Shown in pieces: positions 58,806 to 64,000 of a stretch of 64,000 nt of DNA. Source of the stretch: CAYNYF01 sp964401385. Its GTDB lineage: Bacteria > Planctomycetota > Phycisphaerae > SM23-33. Position 1 is the first letter of the stretch; each line of letters starts with the position of its first letter. The stretch is from the NCBI GenBank assembly GCA_964401385.1, contig CAYNYF010000001.1, positions 56,312-120,311 of the forward strand. Reading direction: 5' to 3'. The notes beneath the pieces were generated by a model. That model ran no database searches. It was not told where the DNA came from and saw only the letters and a list, made by a program, of their open reading frames with translations. The position numbers were made by a program, and so were the translations under genes.

Positions 58806-61037
58806 TTATTTCTCGCGCGTGATCGCGATTCGGTTCTTGCCCTTGGTGATAACGATCTTTTCCAGCGTGACCAGCCCCCACTGGTCGGCGGCGGCCGTGC
58901 CGGTCCGGACCTGCTTGTTGTCGGCCAGCGAGGTGTTGGTCCACTTGAACTTCTCGCCGGGGCGAGCCTTGAACCTCTGGCAGCGGCGCGGGGTCAGGTC
59001 GGCGGTGCAGCTATCGGCGGGGACCTTGCCGCGGCCGTAGCGGTCGCCGTCATACAGATAGACGGTCATTTCCCAGCGGTCCGGCTCGTCCACGATGGTT
59101 GCCGTGTCCCAAAAGAGGTAGCCGTTGATGTTGCCGGTGGGGTCGCCGTCGGAACCGGCGGCTCCGGGGTCGAAGGCCCCGTCGCCGGGGTTGTCGTCCA
59201 GCGAGCAGTGGCCGAAGGCCGGCAGCGACTGGTGCAGCTTGATCGCCCCGGCCATGGCGGCGGCCGGAGGAGCCCCGGCCCAGCAGCTTCCCCAGCGGGC
59301 GCAGAAGGCCCGCTTGGTGTCGTGCAGGGCCCGGTACAGCTCCTGCCAGGCCCACGGGCCCATGTCGCCGACGTGGCTGGAACTGTAGGGGAAGCTGACG
59401 TAGTACGGCAGCTCCCTGGTGGGATTCTCGCGGACGTACTTGCAGACGTTCAGCCACTCCCACTGGTCCACGCCGGCCCAGTTCTTGGCCCCCCGCGGGT
59501 ACGGCCCCCAAGTCGGCCCGTGCTTCTGGGCCTCGCGACTTTTGGACATGTTGCCGTAGGCGTCGCCCAGGACGGACGTGAAGACCTCCGGATACCGCAG
59601 GGCCCAGCAGCAGAACTGCCCGCGCAGGCTGACGCGCTCCGCGTCGGCGGGCCAGTGCCGCTTGGCCCACTCGATCAGGGCCAGCGTCCGCCGCTGCCCC
59701 CAGTTGTGCACCACGCCCTGGTCGTAGGTCTTGAGCGTGCCGAGGCATTCGTGCCGGCCCTGGCACATGGAATCGTCCTGGTCGTACGGCGGGCAGATGA
59801 CGACCTGGTAGCCCGGGTTGCCGCGGGCATAAAAGGCCGGCTGGCCGCCGTAGGCCCCGAGCATCACGTACAGCGGCAGCTTCTTGGCGGGATCGATCTG
59901 CTCGGGGTAATTCGCCGCCACCTGCAACTGCCGCGGGACGTTGACGTACGGGAACTCCAGCCAGAAGTTATACAGGCCCAGGACGCTGGGGGTCTGGCCC
60001 CGCTGGCGGGGCTTCTGGACCTGTTTGCTTTGCAGGACGGGCCCGGGCGGAGCGACCTTTTCGTCCACCGGCTCGGCGAGGCTGTTCGGCTCGCCCAGGT
60101 CTTTCCCGCCGACCGCCTCGCGGCCGTTGACGGCGGCGATGACCGCATAGTAGGTCTTGCCGGGCTTCGTGATCGTGCGGACGTACAGGCCGTTGCCCCG
60201 CGGCAGGGGCTCGGCGCCCTCGGCGACGACGTATCGCGGCAGGGGATCGCGCCGGGCCCGGGCCCCGCCGATGAACGGCGTGGAGCCCTCGCCCCGCTCC
60301 CGGCTGGGGTGCTCGATCGTGCGGATGATGTCCAGGTAGTAGGCCGACAGCACGAACGGCACCTCCGCCACCAGCTCCGCCTGCGCGATCGTCTTGATGG
60401 TGATGGGCTTGTCGTGGGCGTAGACGCGATAGACGACCTCGCTGGTGCCCCGCAGCGGCAGCAGCTTCTGTTCGAGCTTCTCGATGGTCACCGGCTCGGC
60501 GTGGGCCATGATGTCCTCGTGCTCCTTCCAGGTCAGGAAGGTCTGCCCGTGATGGTGGTCGGCCCGCAGGCCGGTCACGCGCGGGCCGGGGTCGCGGGCC
60601 TTGCCCTCGTAGGCGATTTCCAGCTTCGTCGAGGTTCGTCTCCAGCCCGGGGCGCGTCTGAAATACAGCCGGAAGGGGCCTCTGCTCTTTTTGGCCCAGT
60701 CCCGGAGGGATTCGGTGGCGTCGAAGCTGCGATACAGGGGCGGGCGCAGCGGCAGCGACCGGGCCTCATCCGCCGGCTCGGTCCGGCCGGGGGCCAGCGG
60801 GCAGACCTCGATGGCGGTTCGGTAGCCCCGCCGCCGGAAGTCGGCGCGGAGAATCGCCCGCTGAATCTTCGCCCGTCGCGGCAGCACCGAGAGGTCGAAC
60901 TCGGCGATCCTGCCGTCGATCTTCAGCGTGGCCTTGTGGTGGCAGGACTTGTCGTTGCCCCACACCTCGCTGACGAAGTCGCCCGCGGCCTGGGCCGCGC
61001 TCGTCAGCAACACCATGATCGCCAGAAGCCGCCTCAT
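58806..61037 (-). CDS. Secreted alpha/beta-hydrolase-like protein, paralogue A
   Basis: 743 residues. Signal peptide about 1-17. The N-terminal ~200 residues include the A-x-L-R-A-D-F-R-R type beta-rich domain, then a short fibronectin-like segment (T-W-K-E, Y-R-V-Y-A-H), then an esterase-like domain (about 370-620) with L-P-L-Y-V-M-L-G and a G-Q-F-C-C motif where G-x-S-x-G would be expected. Paralogue of the next gene upstream. Its ATG overlaps the previous stop (ATGA), so translation is coupled. Catalysis is doubtful without the Ser nucleophile. Confidence 0.7.
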   Translation of the reverse strand: MRRLLAIMVLLTSAAQAAGDFVSEVWGNDKSCHHKATLKIDGRIAEFDLSVLPRRAKIQRAILRADFRRRGYRTAIEVCPLAPGRTEPADEARSLPLRPPLYRSFDATESLRDWAKKSRGPFRLYFRRAPGWRRTSTKLEIAYEGKARDPGPRVTGLRADHHHGQTFLTWKEHEDIMAHAEPVTIEKLEQKLLPLRGTSEVVYRVYAHDKPITIKTIAQAELVAEVPFVLSAYYLDIIRTIEHPSRERGEGSTPFIGGARARRDPLPRYVVAEGAEPLPRGNGLYVRTITKPGKTYYAVIAAVNGREAVGGKDLGEPNSLAEPVDEKVAPPGPVLQSKQVQKPRQRGQTPSVLGLYNFWLEFPYVNVPRQLQVAANYPEQIDPAKKLPLYVMLGAYGGQPAFYARGNPGYQVVICPPYDQDDSMCQGRHECLGTLKTYDQGVVHNWGQRRTLALIEWAKRHWPADAERVSLRGQFCCWALRYPEVFTSVLGDAYGNMSKSREAQKHGPTWGPYPRGAKNWAGVDQWEWLNVCKYVRENPTRELPYYVSFPYSSSHVGDMGPWAWQELYRALHDTKRAFCARWGSCWAGAPPAAAMAGAIKLHQSLPAFGHCSLDDNPGDGAFDPGAAGSDGDPTGNINGYLFWDTATIVDEPDRWEMTVYLYDGDRYGRGKVPADSCTADLTPRRCQRFKARPGEKFKWTNTSLADNKQVRTGTAAADQWGLVTLEKIVITKGKNRIAITREK

Positions 61038-63499
61038 TTCTGCTCTCCTTCCTGCCGAGATGTTTCTTTGGGTGCCTCGTCGGCACCGCCGCGGGTGACG
61101 ATCAGCCTGCCGCGGATGTTGGCGCGGATCGTCAGCAGGCCGTTCTCATCGGCCGCGGCCTGCCCGCCGGGCTCGTCGCGCCGGCCGGTCTTGACCCGCC
61201 AGCGGACCTTCTCGCCGGCCTTGAGCTTGAATGCCTGGGCGTTGCGGATCGTCACGTCGCCGCCGGCGGAGGCCGTGACCTCCAGCCGGTCCGCCGTGTC
61301 GACAATGTCGTCGATCTTCCAGCTTGTCCCGGTGTTGATCGCCCCGCCGCCCCAGTAGCCCATGCTCGCCTTCTGCCAGCGGTCGCTGTTGTACCACCGC
61401 AGCTTCGGCAGCGATGCCGGGTCGGGGGCGACCGCCAGCATGAGCCGGTCTCTGCGAACGTACAGCGGGCCGAATCTCGGCGCCTGCCCGCCCCAGGTGA
61501 AGTCCGTCCAGAAGGGCTGCTTCGCCTGCCACAGCGCCTTCATCAGGGCGGTCTCCTGCGGCCAGGTGCTGTGCTGCGAGCCCGTCCCCAGCGAGAGGAA
61601 CGGCAGGGAGACCTTGGAGTCGCCCTTGACGAACTCGACCATGTCGCGGTCTTTCCAGATGCTCGCGCCCTCGGCGTTCTTCAGGTCCCACTCCTTCTTG
61701 CCCCACACGGCCTCGAGGCCGCGAAGGTGCGTCCTGCGCCGGTTGCGGTCGATCTGAACCAGCGCCGGCGTGGACTGCGGATCGGCGTCGAAGTAGCCGG
61801 TGACGATCAGGGCGAACTTCTCGGCGTCGCGCAGGCCGTAGTGCAGCGCGGCCGTGCCGCCGAGAGTGCCCTGCCCGTGACAGCTCATGCGATTCTCGTC
61901 GATGCGGAAGCTGCCGCGCACCCACTCGACGAAGGCGTCGACCCGCCGGGCGGTGTAGTCGTGCACGGCGGCCTCGCCGAACGACCGCAGCGTCCCCAGC
62001 GATTCGTGGTAGCCGTAGCCGTAGGACGGCCAGGGGGCGTCGTTGGGGGAGATGAGGATCATGTCCTTGGGATGCGGCCAGCGCGGCTTGAGGTAGAGCC
62101 CCTGCGAATCGTGGAAAAAGATTCCCAGCGCCAGCGGCTGCTTCCCCTCGGCCGCCGGCGGAACGCCTGCCTGCTTGCCCCGAACTGGCAGGGCGCGGGC
62201 AGGCAGGTACACGCCCCAGTTGTAGTACTGGTTCGGCAGGTTCGCCAGCGGCGCCGCGGCGGCCCCGGAGGCGGTGCGGTGCGCCTGGGGACCCCCGCAC
62301 CACTGCACGTACCGCCGCCGCTGGCCGGGGTAGTCGTAGAAGACCTTCAGGTCCTCGACGCACTGGAAGACGGGCGCGCCGCCGCCGACCTGCTCGGCGA
62401 CGGGCTCGGCCAGGCTCGCCCCGCCGTCGAGCCTGCTCGTATTGGCGCTGCCGTCGACCGACGCGACCACGGCATAATAGGCCTTGCCCACCTGGGCCGG
62501 ATGATGAACGTACAAGCCCGCCCCCGGCGGAAGCGGCTTGCCGTCTTCGATGGCCAGCCGCCCCACCACGACCTCGCCCATCGCCGGCATCTGGGGGTGA
62601 TATCCCCCGAACGGCCCCCGGGCGATCTTGCGCGCGAACACGGCATCGTCCACGGCCCGGAGCTGATGCTGATAGATCAGCCGGTTCAGGCAGACCCCGC
62701 GAACGTTGTAGCCGGAGAAAGGCGCCACCTCGGCCAGCAGCTCCGCCTCGGACAGGGACTTCTTGTCGATGGGCCGGGAGTGACGGTAGACGCGGTAGCG
62801 AACGCGGGCGCGCTCGGCCATTTCCTGCTGCTTCTGGCGCAACTGCGCCAACGTGACGGGCTTGTCGCCGAAGGGGTCTTCAGCCTGCCCGCCGGCAGCG
62901 GGCAGGCGGGTTTCCTTCCACGTGATGAACGTCTGGCCGGCGCGGTGAAACACCCGCAGGCCCGTGACCGCCGGCGGGAGTTTGCCGGTGGGCTTGCCCT
63001 CAAAGGTGACTTCCAGCGCGGTCGATTCCCGCTGCCACTTGGGAAAGGCCTTCACGTACAGCTCGCAGTTGCTCTTCTTGGGCATGCACGCCCGGACCTG
63101 CTCGGTGGCGTCGAAGCAGTCGTACCACGGAGCGATCAGCTTCAGCGGCCGGGGGCCGAGGGCGGGCTTGCCGCCGGCGACGAAGGGCCTGGTGAGGGGG
63201 AAGATCTCCACTTTCACCACCGCCTCCTCGTCGGCGCCGGTGATGGGCGCGCGCAACGCCAGCAGCCGCGCCCGGTAGATCTCCGGCCGCTGGGGCAGCA
63301 GAGCGCTGAGGTCGATCTGAATGACGGCCGCGCCCCGCTCGGCCTCGACGATCTTGACCGTTTGCGGGTGGGAAGCCCGCTCGCCTACGCCCCATGTCTC
63401 GATGACCACCTCGCCGGCGGCAACGCACGCGGCCGCCAGAAGTCCGACGAGCATGACGCTCAGTCTTCCGGCGAGTCCGCCCGAGGTCCTGGTGTTCAT
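61034..63499 (-). CDS. Secreted alpha/beta-hydrolase-like protein, paralogue B
   Basis: 821 residues from ATG 63499 (AGGAG upstream), with a signal peptide about 1-29. Same layout as paralogue A: beta-rich N-terminal domain (I-D-L-S-A-L-L-P-Q-R), fibronectin-like segment (T-W-K-E, Y-R-V-Y-R-H), then an esterase-like domain with L-G-I-F-F-H-D and C-H-G-Q-G-T-L-G-G, again lacking the Ser of G-x-S-x-G. Two CCTGCC/GGCAGG palindromes (62166-62207, 62884-62906) are inserted in frame, giving L-P-A-R-A-L-P-V-R-G and L-P-A-A-G-G-Q-A. These two segments are absent from paralogue A. Confidence 0.7.
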   Translation of the reverse strand: MNTRTSGGLAGRLSVMLVGLLAAACVAAGEVVIETWGVGERASHPQTVKIVEAERGAAVIQIDLSALLPQRPEIYRARLLALRAPITGADEEAVVKVEIFPLTRPFVAGGKPALGPRPLKLIAPWYDCFDATEQVRACMPKKSNCELYVKAFPKWQRESTALEVTFEGKPTGKLPPAVTGLRVFHRAGQTFITWKETRLPAAGGQAEDPFGDKPVTLAQLRQKQQEMAERARVRYRVYRHSRPIDKKSLSEAELLAEVAPFSGYNVRGVCLNRLIYQHQLRAVDDAVFARKIARGPFGGYHPQMPAMGEVVVGRLAIEDGKPLPPGAGLYVHHPAQVGKAYYAVVASVDGSANTSRLDGGASLAEPVAEQVGGGAPVFQCVEDLKVFYDYPGQRRRYVQWCGGPQAHRTASGAAAAPLANLPNQYYNWGVYLPARALPVRGKQAGVPPAAEGKQPLALGIFFHDSQGLYLKPRWPHPKDMILISPNDAPWPSYGYGYHESLGTLRSFGEAAVHDYTARRVDAFVEWVRGSFRIDENRMSCHGQGTLGGTAALHYGLRDAEKFALIVTGYFDADPQSTPALVQIDRNRRRTHLRGLEAVWGKKEWDLKNAEGASIWKDRDMVEFVKGDSKVSLPFLSLGTGSQHSTWPQETALMKALWQAKQPFWTDFTWGGQAPRFGPLYVRRDRLMLAVAPDPASLPKLRWYNSDRWQKASMGYWGGGAINTGTSWKIDDIVDTADRLEVTASAGGDVTIRNAQAFKLKAGEKVRWRVKTGRRDEPGGQAAADENGLLTIRANIRGRLIVTRGGADEAPKETSRQEGEQK
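62166..62207. repeat. In-frame CCTGCC-family palindrome in paralogue B (esterase-like part)
   Basis: CCTGCCTGC (62166-62174) and GCAGGCAGG (62199-62207) as 9-bp arms. The sequence is translated as part of L-P-A-R-A-L-P-V-R-G-K-Q-A-G and has no equivalent in paralogue A. Confidence 0.7.
62884..62906. repeat. In-frame CCTGCC-family palindrome in paralogue B (linker)
   Basis: CCTGCCCGC (62884-62892) and GCGGGCAGG (62898-62906), 9-bp arms and 5-nt loop. It is translated as L-P-A-A-G-G-Q-A, directly after the shared W-K-E motif. Confidence 0.75.
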
Positions 63500-63771
63500 G
63501 GCCGTATCTCCTACTTGCCCACCTGCCTGAACCGGATGGCCCTGGCTCGCCCGACGGCCGTGGTCGGCCGGGCTTGCCACGGCGTCGCCCTGGCGAGCCG
63601 GGCGGGAACAGCATTATGCAGGAGGAGGCCCCGACAGGCCAGAGCGACCTTGCGCGGCAAGACGTTTGTGCGGGGGCCTGCGATCATCTCCAGTTTATTC
63701 TTGACCTTAGATTACTTGTTCGATAAGGGCTTACCATCGCCACCAGGGATTCAGGTAAAAGGAGAACGCGA

Positions 63772-63939
63772 ATGATCGTTTCTTGTCCGCATTGCCAGAA
63801 GAAGCTGGAAGTGGATGCAGGCTCGGTCGGCCGTCAGGTTCAGTGTCCGAGCTGTCAGAAACTCTTCGCCGTCTCGGCCTCTCCCGGCGTGGGCGGCCCG
63901 TCAACGCCGTCCTACCCGCCTAGCCCGGATATTGCATGA
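63772..63939 (+). CDS. Tiny zinc-ribbon protein (MJ0042-like)
   Basis: 55 residues: C5-P-H-C8 and C25-P-S-C28 form one CxxC-x16-CxxC zinc ribbon of the kind found at the N-terminus of many planctomycete proteins, then a Ser/Pro tail. AAAAGGAG lies 7 bp before the ATG, so the start is well supported. Complete within the window. No partner identified. Confidence 0.7.
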   Translation: MIVSCPHCQKKLEVDAGSVGRQVQCPSCQKLFAVSASPGVGGPSTPSYPPSPDIA

Positions 63940-64000
63940 GATTTGACAGGTTCTGTATAGCGCGATGGCCTTGCTGTTTGTAGGATAAGGAGTTAGTGAG

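Overview
The window looks like a scaffold from a planctomycete, probably of the Phycisphaerae type. It is very GC-rich and carries a PEP-CTERM secreted protein with two dockerin-like repeats, several F-T-L-(I/V)-E-L pseudopilins, sulfatases, large secreted beta-rich proteins and a RAYT transposase with REP-like palindromes. A run of exactly 100 N (44410-44509) marks an assembly gap, so this is a scaffolded, possibly metagenomic, assembly. No rRNA, tRNA or CRISPR array was seen.

Layout. 1-16 kb: a catabolic, sulfated-glycan flavoured region with a partial DUF4091-type protein, two sulfatases, a Gfo/Idh oxidoreductase, a hydroxyacid dehydrogenase, a PD40 propeller protein, a URO-D family protein, an M20 amidohydrolase and an SGNH hydrolase. 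Interspersed are a flavodoxin, rmuC, efp and a membrane hydrolase. 16-26.5 kb, all minus strand: a PEP-CTERM ADP-ribosylglycohydrolase-like protein, ribBA, a PgsA-like enzyme, a membrane protein, the TgpA-like/DUF58/MoxR trio and a pseudopilin. 26.5-34.3 kb, plus strand: a MATE exporter, ileS with a candidate leader-peptide attenuator, two small membrane proteins, a methyltransferase and purN. 34.3-38.3 kb: duplicated secreted transglutaminase-like proteins. 38.5-47.5 kb: a Re-citrate-synthase-like enzyme, a giant membrane/coiled-coil protein, the RAYT with REP arrays, an Asp/Glu racemase, two Cys-cluster proteins, an HU-family protein and a lipoprotein. 47.7-52.7 kb: a sigma-54 activator, a second Gfo/Idh, dapF and a WG-repeat lipoprotein. 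53.5-56.3 kb: a duplicated pseudopilin plus zinc-ribbon operon. 56.3-63.5 kb: three large secreted proteins, two of them paralogues. 63.8 kb: a tiny zinc-ribbon protein.

Most striking signals: (1) the ileS leader encodes a 36-residue peptide with Ile codons at positions 27, 29 and 31, followed by mutually exclusive antiterminator and terminator hairpins, the layout of classical attenuation. (2) A dispersed repeat of about 220 bp often has a promoter-like end facing a gene start, and a second palindrome family is inserted at the same internal site in three copies. (3) The same GC-rich palindromes appear in frame inside protein-coding genes. (4) A two-gene unit, pseudopilin plus a membrane-anchored four-CxxC protein, occurs twice in tandem.

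All assignments come from reading the sequence and remembered family features. No database search was run.
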